Source: Melampsora larici-populina 98AG31
Taxonomy: Eukaryota > Basidiomycota > Pucciniomycetes > Pucciniales > Melampsoraceae
Direction of reading: 5' to 3'
Assembly: GCF_000204055.1 (NCBI RefSeq)
Contig: NW_006768786.1
Location: forward strand, 918,873 to 982,872
Length of the DNA: 64,000 nt
Positions within the stretch are counted from its first letter, which is position 1. Every line of letters starts with the position of its first letter. Position numbers and translations under genes: made by a program. This document shows positions 1 to 13,569 of this stretch, piece by piece. The notes beneath the pieces were generated by a model. That model was not told the DNA's origin and made no database searches. It saw only the letters and a program-made list of their open reading frames with translations.

Positions 1-3000
1 TAAAGGATCGAGTTCAATAATAGAACGATAGTAGTTTATAGTGAATAGTAGTGACTAACCTGATTGGACCAATCAGTTGCCCTGACCGAAAATTCTTTTG
101 TGCTGAGATTCAAGAGGGGAAGCTCGTGAATATCGCCTATCATGATTATTTGAAGTTTGTCGACCGCTACTATAAGCTGGATGGTAAAAAATTGCACTTT
201 AGATTTAGGACTTGATATTTGAACTGCAGAGACTTGACTTACGTCTTCGGTTGATTTTGGCAATCGAGCCGAAGTGATGTCCTCTTCGCTGATTGTCCCC
301 ATATGCGAGGCTGATCCTTCTTCGGAAATTGGGAGCGAGGAGCCTGAACCACTGACCTCCTCGGTAGCCTGTCCTTCGGAGTAATTGACCGCCTTACCGT
401 AGATGGAATAGATCAGGAGAAAATCGCGATACGAAACTCTGATGACAAGTGGGGTAGAGTGGGCTTGAATCGACATCTTCTGTTGACCTTTTCGCGCTCG
501 TTGATCGATGGTGAGAGTCATAGTACATTCATCTAGGAACTTAACGCCGTCTTGGTCATCGCCCATATTACCGAGTGACATTTCCAAATTACATATCGTG
601 ATGGCAAGAGCACCTTGTTGTGATACCGATATCTTTTCAACAGTCAAATGTACTGCGTCACAGTCAACTCGTTCTGGATCTGAAAGGATCGTAAGCTGGG
701 GTTGGATGATATTGAAGCGAAACGAGGTCGTTGTCTCGACAGGTGTGTTATCGGAAGCTGGTTTAGATGCCTTAGCATGCGATGCTGTTGGTTGTGTAGA
801 GGTCTCCACCACATGACTCGGATCATCGGGGGGAAGCGTAAAGAATGCACTGATAGATAACAGATAATCCACAGAGAGGATAATGTTTGGTGAATCGAGA
901 TCGAGGTTGAGATTACTTCCTCCACTGGTTTGATTGTAACTAAACATCAACTGATCACTATCGTGTTCAACGACCGGAATGATCTCCCGGAACTTGGTAG
1001 CCTTCGAGGTGCGGGTATCGATCGCTCGCAAGGCTTTCAATAAGAATTCGGCTGCCATAGACCCATCAGAGAGGGTCTTGAAGTGAACACGGGTCCCATT
1101 CAACGAAAACTTGGCCAGACTGGAACTTTCATTGGTTTCTGCTTGCGGCATATCGGCATCAAACAGCTCGAGCGTCACATTTGAGACAGTAAAAGCGAGC
1201 TCCATGGTGCTCCAAAGTGGAATTGGCCGTCCACTTGGTGAGCGCGCCATCGAAGCCACCTCCGGTAGCATATCTGTAACAGGACCAGTGGGTTTCGGTT
1301 GACTGGCTTTGCCCAACGAAGAATCTCCGTGCGAAGACTGAGAAGGTTCATTCTCAGCATCTAGATCGCTCAGGTCGAAGATTTTCGGAACGGAGGTCGC
1401 CAATTGCATCACTGCTGAATATTGAGCTTGCGTAAGATTGACCTTCACGTCTGATATATGGGCAGCAATCTGGGCGTTCATGGAAAAATTAGTAAAGCGA
1501 ATCAATCAAGTCTTTGTGCAAACGGCAATCAGTTCGACTTACATCTGTGTCGGGACCTTGTGGCATGTCCACCGAGCGATCGACTTCAGCAAATGTGGCC
1601 ATCACTACATCAATGTTGACGTCGCCCAACATTTGCAGAGTGTGACAATCATCCTGATTGTAAAGCTGCGATGTCAAGCGTATGTTGTGCAGCCCGGCTT
1701 CAGTCTTGGTCACAAGCTTGCCATCGGGCCACGAAAAAGAGTTTGAGGCGTTGATTTCTCCGAGATGAGCCACCAAATAGTCTGTGGATGATCGATCGCG
1801 GGGGAAAACAATGATCGGGGTTCGTATCAAGATGTCATAACACATGCGCGAGTCGTTTTGGGCGAGATCACTGGCTTGTTGACGAGCTGCTTGGCTGGCA
1901 GCATCCATAACAGCTTTCATCCGGGCGAATTTAGAAAAAAATATCAAGATCCGATGCAAGATGTCATCCACCACCGTGAATTGAATTGAGCCAGATCTCA
2001 GGTAAATCATTGAATCGTGACCAGGTGGTGTTTTTTCGGTCCGAGGGAAGGTCTCGTATTGAAAATCAGCAAGATCGTCCCCTTGTATCTCGACCAGATT
2101 TCGGAACTTTGAGCCAATAGAGTGTTCGGTGTCGTCTCGAAGTGTCAGATTGCCTAGGCGAGCATTGACTCTCATTGACGGTCCATTAAGCAAAACAGAC
2201 ACATCGGCGGCCGAGAGTGAAAGTGTAGCCAATTTCATGCCGCCATCGTTCAGTACGAAAGAAATCGTACGAAGCTTTGCTTTAATTCTGAGCTTCTCGG
2301 GATTGCCTTCTAAGCCAGGTGTCGCGGGTACTTGCAGGAAATCGCCCGCGCTGCCAGAAGCTGGTCCAGCCACTTGCGGAGTAGGGTTCGTATCTGTAAA
2401 AGTGTTCATGATCCAATCAAAGAGTTCAAGCTTGGGAATAACAAGCTTCAAAATCAGCTTCATCTCCTGAACGCAACAAGATCAACTTGTGCTTACGATA
2501 GTCGGCCTCGTCACCGATACATTGATGGTCGACAAATCAGCATCCACGCTCTGTTCAATGAAAGGGTGTCAGAAAACGGAAGACTATGTATACATTCGCT
2601 TACATAAACTCACCTTACTAATCCCTTCAAAGTGAGTCATGAATTCGGGATGGTCGGTCTGTACTTGACTGTACTTGAATTTAACTAGATCGACTTTATC
2701 GGAGGACGAGTCTTCTAAAACTTGTGACGTGGCCAACTTTTTGAAAGCCGATGAAACCGGGACACCTTCATGTACGATTTGATCTTCGATATACATCGAA
2801 TGTAGAGTGATTTCAACCATCAAATCATAATTGCGTAATGTCAAGCCAAACGAGAAGCCTTCGAGAACGGAATCAACTAGCCGTTGATCCTCTTCATCGT
2901 GCAGACTAGATTTGAATATCGAAGCTGTCAATTTGCCTACGGTAAATTTGAACTCGAAGTTTGCCTGCTTAAAATTCACAGACTGGATGATCATAACGAT

Positions 3001-6000
3001 TAGTCACTATAGGCGGCATTGGAAGAAATTTGAATTGACAAATAGCCTTACCTGTTCTGCTTGCGCTAGGTCTGGAGCTTCGAAAAACTCGTCCTCTTCA
3101 AGCGTAATGCCAGGAGTATCAGGCGGGTTGTCTCGAGCTCTCTCATGCTCTCTAGTAGTTCGACGACCGGATTCAGACCGATCCGCTAGAAAAGATGCCG
3201 GCATTCCAAAGCCTGAGCGGCGGCGTGATCGAGGAGATTCACTTCGATTACGAATCGGTTTAGACTTGCTTCCAGGGGGTTTACCTTGCCCATGAACATC
3301 GGTGTGATCGTCGGAGTCTTCGAACTTTGGCAAGGCGACGTCTATCATAGACATGACAATTTTGTATTTCCGGTCAGAGAAATTCACTTTGAGCTCAGGT
3401 AGATCCCCTTCGATCTTGAATCGTGTCAAGTTCGGTGCATTATTAACGATGCAGTTTAATACTTCAAACTTCATCGAGATGCGTTCGAGCAAGTGAACAT
3501 CTTGTCGACCCTCGTGCTCGTGCAAAGCCGATGAACATTGGTCAAAGGACTTGCCGATCAGAAGCTACAAGCTCGAAACACGGTCAGAGATGATGAAAGG
3601 TGACTCGGACCAGAATGAAAGAGTCTGACCTGAGTGTCTTTCAACGTAACATGAAAGCGATCATACATCATTGACTCTAGCCTTGCGTAATCGGCATCCG
3701 TGTAGTGCTGATTCTGCTTGATTTTGACGCTCTCGATAGCGGTTTCGGGGACGAGATTGCTTGAGACTGCAATGTGCCCAGCGTCAAGCATAATATGCGG
3801 ACAATCATGGCGAGTGACATCTTCGGGGACGATGATGATAGGCCTGGTTTTTTAATAAAACAAAATCAGACTATATCCATGAACAATATGACAGGAAAAC
3901 TGACGCATTCATATCGACTTTGATGTCAACAGTCTTATGTGTCTGCAAAGCATATTCAAAACTAGCTCTCGTGTCTTTCCGAATACCTTCTAGAGTTTCA
4001 CTGGCCACGTCCATCAAAGCACCGATTGATTCAAGCTGACTGGCGGGCGGTCGAAAGAATTTCGCAACGTCTTGAACGTAACCGGGGTGATACACAATCT
4101 CCATGTGTCGCATATTAAGGGTGATCCCATTGTCTGCACGATCATCCAATGGCTTATGTTCAAATTTTAAATAGAAGAATGGATCTACCAAGGCTTCTTT
4201 CGCAGCTTCTTGAATTTCGTCTACGGTGTCATCAGAGCTTGTTGACCCTTCACGTATTGTCGAGATCTGAGAAGACTTGCTCGATTGACTGTCTTTGACT
4301 CGAACGATTTGTGGATGTTTGGTCCCTTTGATCGTCCCATCATAGACGCGGAAACCAGCAAGACTAATACTGAACTCAGAATTATCGGTCCTTTGGATAG
4401 CATCGGCTGAAAATCCATCAAAGACCAAAGAGATTATATCATGAGCAGTCCATCTGTTCTCAGGCGCTGAAGGGTTTGTGTCCACTTTGCCAGAACGCAA
4501 AGTGAAGGACCCAGTCTTCAGCTTCGCTTGCACATTCAGATGAATTGCATCGCGCGGAAGATCAAGAGTCGATACGCCGGTATCTCCTTCATCCCACTCG
4601 ATAGCATCATAAAGCTGCTTTCTTTCTTCCTCACTCAAAACACCTTCGACATTTTCATCACTATTATCGGTCGCTGAATTCTGATTTCCGCCCCACATCC
4701 AGCCTAACCAACCCCCATTCGCTTGCGAGGTCTTTGTGTTCTCGAGCTCTTGTTGTTTGGCGGTGATTCGTTCTTTGCGCATCTCAGAGCGTGCGAGTGA
4801 TCGATAGAACCGAATGTCTTGATAGCCTAAGCGCTTCTCAAACTCCATGAGATCGGGCTGTGGGTGATATTGCACAAAGATTCCAGAGACGAAAAGCACT
4901 CAGTAATGTATATGGCTAGAGAGATAACGATAGATTGAGTCAACGTACAGATGTGGGCGGAATTGCGCCTTGCTGCACAGCTTTGTACGCCTGCACATAT
5001 GCTTTTCGGTCGTCTCGGCGTTGACGAAAGTAATCCCAACTCCACTTATATGCTTTCTCATGAACCTCGTGCCTAGTAACTCGCTTCGCGAATTCCCATT
5101 GAGCCTTTGGTTTATTCGTCTTGAAGTCTTCTTCAGATGGCCTAAATTTGAGATAATCACGATGTCGAGTATAGAAATGAAAGAGATCAAGACAAGATAG
5201 CGCATCGCGGTACTGATCCGCGTCAATCAAGAATGCGAGTTCGCTGAATATCAACTCGCAATCGATCTTAGCCAACTCCTTGGTAGGAAGCTTCCGAAGG
5301 ATCAGTTTACCCTCTCCGCTGACTGGCTTCAACACATATTGATGATCAGGGATATGAGGCTGACTGTCATCTGTGGAGACTTGAGTCCGAGGAATAAGCT
5401 CGGTAAACTTCTTCTGAAATAAGTCTGGATCCTCGAGATTGGCCAATGAGACTGAATCCGTGTTAAAGTAAATAGCCAGAGAGTCGAGCTTCGTTAACTT
5501 ATGTACACCGGTCTTGGGACCAATCACAAAACTTTCTTCCCAATTTTCGTCGGTCGAGACGGCTGAAAGCTCGGCGAGTGTCAAACCAACGGAGAATGGG
5601 TGGCCAGGTACCGAGATCTTGTCCTCATATCGGATATGCACGTTTTTGATACGAAGCTGTAAGTTATCTAAGATCTTGTTTGTCATCGCAGCAACAAAAG
5701 ACTCATTTTTGTTACTTTCTTCTTGTGTCGAATTCGGAGAGGTGGGGTCTCCAGCAGGAGAAGTCAATAAGAGCTCTGAATTCTTTAATTTCTCCATCTT
5801 CGATGCTTGTTTCCGCCGATCATCCTCTTGAGGGTCGAATTTACTCTCGCTGGCAGGCACAGCCAGAAGATAGATGTCTTCTATAACAGCCTTCACTGGT
5901 CGGCTCTGTAGACGATTGAAAAGGGAACTTTGTCAGTTCCATGGATAGATCACCCATCAAAACGTAGCTACAAAGCAAATGGGTCTAATACACTCACTCC

Positions 6001-6507
6001 TAAAGCTGTCCATCTAAGTCATATACCAAAATTCCCCAAATGCAAAAGTAATTTCATCATAAAAGTCAATCATACGCATCACAACTATTTCCAAAAGGTT
6101 AGAAGAGAGTCAAATCTGGTCATACGTACGGTACAGTCAGTACCAAACTCCCTATGGACCCTTCTACTACATCCACCGGCAGCCGAAATTTGTCCAATGC
6201 ACCGCGTTTCAACTTCAAATTTCTGTTGGAGGGATTGACCAAGATAAATGTCAGTTTAGTATTTGATCTTGCAATTCTGTAGAGCAAGAATCGCGAGGTA
6301 TAGCTTCAAGAATCTGCCATGACTCACTTTAACTTGATATCACCACCCCAGATCCCTACATTGAGCTGCTTTGGGTTGAAATTCTCTACATATGCTGAAA
6401 GGACTTGATTGAGGACCTAGTATTTTTTCGTCATGAGATCAGTATGGTACTTTCATAGGTTGATATGGCGTGTAGCTAACCGAAGAGACCACGCTTTCTA
6501 AAACCAT
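1..6507 (-). CDS. VPS13: VPS13 family lipid-transfer protein, N-terminal part (runs off left edge)
   Basis: Vps13 proteins form a long hydrophobic groove that moves phospholipids between membranes at contact sites (ER, vacuole, mitochondria, endosomes). The chorein N-terminus is clear: MVLESVVSS from the first exon (6481-6507), then [46 protein letters not shown], and later [17 protein letters not shown]. At least 12 exons can be followed, among them 6481-6507, 6328-6416, 6130-6222, a 16-nt microexon 5998-6013, 4949-5905 and 3901-4857, then exons down to about position 60. A donor site just after WSNQ (near 59) shows that the gene continues beyond the window. Roughly 1,750 residues are present; the family usually exceeds 3,000, so the VAB and C-terminal domains are off-window. 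The start is chosen because it joins directly to the conserved chorein motif. Function is by family. Confidence 0.93.
5998..6013 (-). other. 16-nt microexon of VPS13
   Basis: Exon 3 ends in the first two bases of a Pro codon at 6130. The next long exon starts at 5905 with SRPVK. The 16 bases between a TTAG acceptor and a GTGAGT donor complete that Pro codon and add WTALG. This restores the chorein segment VPWTALGSRPVK, where the family has an equivalent PW...PV stretch. Frame, splice signals and protein conservation agree. Confidence 0.8.
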
Positions 6508-9500
6508 GACGGCAAACGGTTGTCCTCACCGCCTTACGCGGCTGGAACCACTAAATTCTGTCGGGTACTGGTAACCGATGATTGATTGTCGCCTTGAATG
6601 AATATTTCCCGAAAGTGAGTTAGAATGTTGCGGTTCTAAGGATTGAGCGAGTAGTGTTGGTAAGTTTGAATAACACTGATCGATCGATACTATTACTTGA
6701 GATTAGAGAGTGAGGATCGAATGAATTATGAGCCGGATGTGGTAAACTTCAAAAGATGGCTGTGCGGCTATAAACTTGGTTGGATGAACGATTTTCAAAC
6801 AATACAGTTTACAAAACTGCATTTATACTTACTTCACTTGAGTTTTGAGCGGGACTGGGCAGACAATGCGATATCAAATGCCGTTTCAAGAACTTCATTA
6901 ATAATGCCTTTCTACGGACTACATTGTAATACCTTTACTTCATTTGTTAAACTTCTCAAGGTCACTGATATTTCATGACGTCTTGTGTGGATTTCATTCT
7001 CGCTGGAATTTGTCACGTTGAGCTACATACTACATAGACGTTTATTGTTGGTCCGTGACAAGATATAGGTTTGGCCTCAAGTGTCGCACTGGTCCATGAA
7101 CGGCATCAAGTATTGTCACATATCTCATCAAGCACAGATGAACATGAGCTCATCAAGGCTGGAAAGATGACACAGTTGCACAGCCAACAAAGACAATTCA
7201 AAGATATTAGGGGTTTCAGTATGTTTTTTTACGTTCCTTTTGAAAATTTGGTCAAGTTGCCCGTATACAAATTACGCATTTCCAACGGGCAAGTTTCCAA
7301 GATGTAAAATTGCATAAGAAACCAAACTTGAAAGCCCCTATCAGGGGGGCTCAAGTTGGCCAAAAAGTGCCTAAAACTTTTTACTTTAGTCTCCCACCTC
7401 TTCAAATCCCAATTTTGTGCAAAAAAACACAAAAATGTGCTTCTCAGGAAGGGCTTTCTGCAAGTTATTCAAAAGTTTCAAAATGATGGGCAGTGTTTTG
7501 ATGTAGGGGCACTTGTATTTGAGGTGTTTTTTAACTTGACACTTATTGTCAATTGTATAAAAGTATGTAGTCTTTCATTTCACAACTCTGGTTGCTTCTG
7601 ACTCTGAGAAGGCTTATATATTTCATAGCTTGCAACATGCACAAATGTTGGCAGGATCTTTGAAAGTGTGAGTATTGAAGGAATTACTAATTGTGCATCA
7701 GAGTTGATATTGAAGTGTGATTCTGAGAAAAAAGTATCAAGTCAGTGATAGGATCAAGATATCTACAGCTGTTTAAAAGATTCATGTCATGTCTCACAAA
7801 TTGACCCGGCAAAGCCCCAGGAGTCATCTAAGATCACAATTTTAGCCTTTTTCATACTGGAAAAAAGACTGAAAGCTTTCAAAAAATTCCAGTTATGTAT
7901 TTCACCCCCAGGTTTTGGGAGTTTAGTCAACTTAAATTTGGTTCTCATACCTCCCATACCTCCACGTTTGAGGATATATTTTGGGTGTTTTGAACAAGAG
8001 AAACTTTCCTTCAAATTTTGGGCAAAGTATGAGCAAATCAGGCTTTTGAGCAGACAATTTGGCATCAAAAGCCATGATTACTTGATGCATGTACTTATAA
8101 ATGATCTGTGTTGTGCAATCACCCCAGAAAATTTGACTTTCATAAAAGTTTATGAGGAACATTTTCTAACAAAATCCATCAACCAGGTCAAATTTCACAC
8201 TTTTTGGACATTTTGAGATTCATACGCTCAGACAACCACCCTTTTTGAAATTGATTTCATACCTGTCAGACCCCTAAGTCAATTTTGTTTGTCAATAATT
8301 CATACCTCCCAGGATGGGCTTTGGTAGGGTTTGCCTGGGTCCTCAAATTTTTGAATTTTTTTGCAAGCACCACATCCAAATACAGCAAATACAGCTGTGT
8401 GTTGATTGCATGCAACCCAGAGCTGTACTGTCAGCCTGAGATTTCCAGTTGGGGTAAACTAGAAGTGAAGCAGTGCTGAACAGTACTCACAAAATGTATT
8501 CTATTGAGTTTTACACAATTTGTTATTCAAAACTGGAGGGAGATTATTTTTCAAGTTCTTTGTGAGTAGGAAAAAGAATACAATTGTTAGTTATATTCTG
8601 TCTTAGGTGCGGGATAAAAACCGCTGCCAGTTATTTAAAGTAAAAGTGCAATCACTTTTATTTTCTTCCAAGGTGAATACGTTTTTAATTAAAAAAGACG
8701 TAAGCTATTCCTTAGGGTGACGCTTCAGCATTGGTTTGATAAAAACAGGTCTTTTATCAAAAAATGTAATTGGAAGGAACTTTAGTCGAAGATAGTTACT
8801 ACTATCACGATCTTTAACGTCCTAGTTTATTTTTTAGAGATAAGAGAGAAAAGATAGAGAGAAAAGAATAGGAAGTGGGAAACTGATGTTAGGAAGTGAA
8901 GAAGTAGATTTGATCTAAATTCTAAAAGAGTAACAGGAGTTTCGAACTTTTTTTTAAGATGAAAGAAGTGATCTTTTCTAAAACAGAAAAAACGGGTTTT
9001 AAGAAGTAACTTGTAATTTTTGTTCGGTAGATTTAAAGATGATCCTCGTTCTTTGATTTTGCGAAAGCGAGGTTATATTTAAAGGAGAAATTTCATTTTC
9101 ATTTTTTAGTTGATCCAGGGAATAGAAATCTAGACCGGGTGACGTTGTCACTGTTTCAGCCTGGGTCTGGTTGCTATTCGCCTAGTTGGAATTGCTTGGT
9201 CAGGTTGGTGAGGTCATTGGACCCTTATTTAGTTTTGATTGTGATATTAGATTATTGCAGGGTCAAATCGAGGAGAAGGGTTCAAAAATATTGTTTCTAG
9301 TTTTTTGGTTTTTACTTAAGGTAACTGTTAAGTTTTGCACTCTTGAGACTTGAGTGTTAGAGGTGTAAAGGTTCTTGTCTCGAACCGGTTTTATGTTTTT
9401 AGTTTTATCTTTAAGATGCTTTTAGTAAAGCATGTAGTTTCTGTTGCAACTGTAATAGGAATTCTGCTCCGCAGAATTCCTCTCAGTTGACATGTACCCT

Positions 9501-9547
9501 AGGGTAGTTATGCTTACCTAGGCCAGAAGTCTACTTCCATGGTGCAT
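6508..9547. other. Gene-poor AT-rich spacer upstream of VPS13
   Basis: No convincing coding region was seen on either strand. The first part presumably holds the VPS13 promoter. The rest is AT-rich, low-information sequence. Local structures include a hairpin centred on GTGAC-GTT-GTCAC (9139-9151) inside a larger imperfect inverted repeat (about 9119-9183), and a perfect palindrome at 9457-9481. The stretch from about 8585 to 9494 has the feel of a solo LTR, but no matching ends or target-site duplication were found. Confidence 0.5.
9457..9481. repeat. Perfect 11-bp inverted repeat (hairpin)
   Basis: AGGAATTCTGC is followed by the loop TCC and then the exact reverse complement GCAGAATTCCT. 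No coding context surrounds it. It could be a remnant of a mobile element end or simply a stable hairpin. Confidence 0.8.
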
Positions 9548-9768
9548 GGTATTGTTTGGCAGCAAAATTCAATTACAAACCACAGCTCAGCAATGGCCAC
9601 CTAGGATTTTTCACCATCCACTGGATGTAGCACCAGGCTTCAATCATCAGTTGCCAATCAGGAACTGTTTGGGCACACCATTCAATAACAAATCCAAAAA
9701 GCTCAGCAGCCACCGCCTTGGAATTTTCACTCTTCACTGTACTCAACGCCAGGCTTCATTCACTGGTT
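9548..9768. repeat. Diverged tandem duplication, period about 113 bp
   Basis: Two adjacent copies (about 9548-9660 and 9661-9768) share landmarks in the same order: TGTTTGG, ATTCAAT.ACAAA, AGCTCAGCA, a TTTTCAC block, and CAGGCTTCA. The hAT-like element at 9769 was inserted directly after the second copy. Confidence 0.65.
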
Positions 9769-10130
9769 CAACACCAGAACCGCTCCGATACGCTATGGAT
9801 TTCAACCCATTTTGGTATCGGAGCGGAGTAACCGCTATGAGATCACCGATACTCGACCAATATTTTTTTAAAAAAAATATCACAAGGTATCGGAGCGGAA
9901 GGTATTTTACCGCTCCGATACCGCTATATATCGCTGCTATAAGGGCTAAAAGGCATATTGAAGTGCCCTCAGACCCTTCCCATATCGGAGCGGTCAGACC
10001 GCTATTGGTTTTCTCGCCTTGGGATGGCGGAGCGGAGCCACCGCTACGTATAGTGGTCAATATAGCGGTGTAAAAACCGCTCCAATACCGCTCCGATACC
10101 GCTATATGTTGCGGAGCGGTTCTGGTATTG
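9769..10130. mobile_element. Non-autonomous hAT-like MITE, 362 bp
   Basis: The left end CAACACCAGAACCGCTCCG matches the reverse complement of the right end except at one position (CAAC vs CAAT), a 19-bp terminal inverted repeat. ACTGGTT lies directly outside both ends (9762-9768 and 10131-10137), a 7-bp target-site duplication. Inside, the core CCGCTCC/GGAGCGG recurs about nine times in both orientations, often as CCGCTCCGATA, like the subterminal motif arrays bound by hAT transposases. No transposase is encoded. The superfamily is inferred: hAT elements normally give 8 bp, and only 7 bp match here. Confidence 0.82.
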
Positions 10131-10137
10131 ACTGGTT

Positions 10138-13100
10138 GGTGATCTTGATGTTTGGCCAACAATGAACTCACCCACTGTATCCAAGAATGCTGACCCAGGG
10201 ATTCCTCTGACCGCAGGTCAATTGCAAACTAGTAAGGACTATTTAAGGCCACCATCCTCTCCTTATGGCCTTTACCAACCCAGAACCTATCATCACACTT
10301 CTTGCCCATCATTGCACCTTTTGAAAAACAACCATCCCACCTTTCATCATGGTCAACAGGAGACTCCCCATGTTTGCTCTTTACTTCTCCGAGTCTCACT
10401 TCCTTTCATTGGGATACTTTACTGACATGTATCCGTTTGAACATCAACACAGTCCCACCAAAAACAGAATTCACAACATATTATCCCCCCTTGGGAAATA
10501 TGCACTTGCAGCTACCAGGCCATGCTGTCTCACAGTATGGGCAGAGATTGGTAAGTCTCTTCATACTTTGTGAAAGTGAAGCATCATGGAAACATCTCTT
10601 TGACTTGTTTGATCCGGTCAGGATGTCTCAAACCACCACCCCTGTGTCTCACTCCCAGGTTTACTTTGAATTCAACACTGCCAGCACCCTTTTATCATCC
10701 CCTCTGTACCCCCCACCTGCCACTGGCCTGTCAGCTCACCACTTGACATCCCAGCAAGACCTTGATATGACCCACCTGGGGTGATCACTCTGTCAATCAC
10801 CGCACAATCGGACCTTACCCCAATTAATCTTGGCCCTTCATTGTCATACCAGTTGTCTTTGGTCTCCCACACCACCCCTCACAAGAGTCCCATCATTTTC
10901 ACAAAAATGTTTCTGACCACAATCAGTTATTGCCTTGACTTCATACTCCAAAGTCATGTTGGATTCCATCTTTGACAACACCCCTAGCTCTCCCCTAAAG
11001 CAACCCTTAATGCACCTCAATGGTACTAGCCCTGCCAAGCACAAGACTGAAAACGCTCATGTCAATGGAAAGCAGTGCTCTCATCTAGCCCAATACCACA
11101 CAAAGTGCTGAGATGTGCCATTATTGCTAGTCATAGACCTTTCCCTTGAAAATGAAGATACAAGTGTTGCTCCTAACCCTGCTACCGACAACTCAAATCA
11201 ACCGGTTGTCAGCAAAAAAATGAGGAACAGATTATCAAAGTTCATTTCAACCTCTGGCAACTTCAGGTACCCAATGCTCCTGATCCCAAGAAGCAGAAGC
11301 AAAATATTGGTGGCCACCAACCTAAAAAAGGCAAGACCCCATCTTTAACTACCACAACTTGAATCCTAAGATCCCTTCCTATCTCCCCTGCTGCCCTTGT
11401 AATCTGTCTTTAAGTGCAATATATTCCTCACTCACAACTCTCAACTTGCTGATATCTCAAAATCTCTTGAACAGGAGTAGTTATCTTGTGACATTGCAAT
11501 CCAGGGGTTTCTCCACAGTGCTTGTGGACATAAGGCTAAAGACAAGGTGGTGATCACAGATTCAGCTCCCATCAAATACTTCATCACATACACTATGGTA
11601 GTCCCTTCAGATACAACCATGGGCTTCAAACTCCTGTACACAAACCCCAAATCAACTGCAATAGCTATCCAATCTATCCAATCTTTTCAGAGTGACTTAC
11701 CTGGTATCTAACCATTCTCAAGGTGTAAGTCTGGACAGACTCTTGTGACCTGGAGGTTGCACTGACAACCTTTCTAAGTCTGCTGCTCCGAGCCCAGGAG
11801 AACACAAATGTTGCCTCTTGATGCAGCACTTTGAAAATGATTTCAAATCTGGCAAAAACTTCACCTCAGTGACCAATCCCAAAGACCTGGGAGTTCTCTT
11901 CAATAATTCACATATCTACATGTGGGAAAACAACTGAGTAGGTTGTTCATTCTCTCTGGCACTTCTTTTTTTTCCTGAGGAAGAATCCTAATTGCTCTGT
12001 CTGCCTCTTTCACAGGAATATGAAGTGTCCGGCATTGATGAGATCATTCTGGTGATGCACCATCAAGAATTTTTCTGGATCCCTGCAAGAACGTGCAAGC
12101 AAGAGAGGAACAAGCTCCTGGGGATCACCAACCACTGCAAAATGGCCAATGTGGTGGTCCATCACAATTGTCATGGTCATCAATTCTTGCCAAATGGCCT
12201 CCCTGTGCCATCTACATCCACCATCCCTGCTGCTGAACCCCTCCAATTATCTCTGCCTCCTGGCAAACCCCATCCTTTGAAAAATTGTCAATTTTTGTGG
12301 GGATTCTGCCAGAGATGGTGAAGAATTGCACCATGTAATTATTAAACAAAGGCATCCAGACTTTCCCATGTTTCTTGGACCACAGCACTTGCTCAATTGC
12401 CCAAATTCACTCTTTGTGAATGCCATTTGGTCCGGCTGTCAGTTTTTTCAAGGTGGTGCCTGAATTTATCAATCACCCAAGATTAGAATGATGAAGAAAC
12501 AATACCAATTTTATTACAAAATGATGTCTATTTGGTTTTTGAATTGTTTATCTTTTCCACAACAAAGTGTTTGTTCTCTGGATTTTTTGTCACAAAGCTT
12601 CATTTTGTATCTGCTTAGTTTTTGTTATCTTATTCCTCAATCTTATGCACTATTTAAAGGCATTGCTCTCCTAATTATCTGTGGTTTCAAGGATATTAAA
12701 AAATTTGAATCCCCCCAAGCAATATCTGAAGCTTTGTCCTTCTTATCTTCCTTCGATGGTTCCAATAACATCATTGTCCAATATTATTAACAAGTTTACA
12801 CCAAAGGTTTTTTGCCTCAGATTGAGTCCAAAAAATGGCCTGAAACCCTCCAAATTCTTTTCACACCAGGGAGGATAGTCTCAAGCTTCATGATCACCCT
12901 GCACCCTGTGTGAGTTCATCAAGTTTGGTTCTCCATGATACTCCAGGAATAAAAGTCAGCTCTGAGAAAACTGGGTCCCTTTCCAAGTCCAAGATGGATT
13001 CCAACAAAATACCTGATAAGGACTTATTATGTTTCCAATTCTTAACTCAGGTAAAGACACTTTATCATTGGAATGTGCTTGTGAGGTACTTGATTCAAAG

Positions 13101-13569
13101 AGTACAATCAATGCTTCTATGGATTCTCTTGGAGTTTTCGAGAAGATTGTAAATTCGAAGAGTGAAGCTAGAATTTCTTGAAGAAGTTCCACAAAACTTA
13201 AAGGTCCATCAAAGAATTCCTCGTCTTCAAACTCAAGGTGAGCTCCTGTGAATATGAAGCCTCAATCTTTATTCATTCAAAAATAAAGTTGACCTTTAAA
13301 TAATGCTTTGATTTACTGGTTTGAATTGTTGGTACAATAAAGATGAAGATCTTAACAATCATGATGAGAATAAGAAATTGTGGTACCCAGTAGTTGTCAA
13401 AAGAAAACCCATACTAAATCATTGTCATCATCCTACCGCACATCCAATGACCACACACAGTGTACAATTTATGCATGGGAGATCCTGAGAAAATGTCCCA
13501 AGTCTTGTCCACAACTAAGTCAATTTTCTCATTGGCCAGCATGTGGAGAAGGCTTTGTGTACGTCAAAA
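10138..13569. other. Gene-poor region, probably decayed transposon sequence
   Basis: Only short open frames occur, none with a recognised domain or a splice pattern linking it to a longer product. The sequence has a coding-like texture in places (for example on the minus strand at 12010-12246 and 12956-13192), interrupted by stops in every frame. That is what an old, mutated mobile element would look like, but no family was identified here. Confidence 0.45.

Noticed and set aside
8585..9494. Possible solo LTR
   Set aside because: The texture is LTR-like (TG start, hairpins, T-rich tracts), but no matching CA end with a flanking 4-6-bp duplication was found, and there is no second copy in the window.
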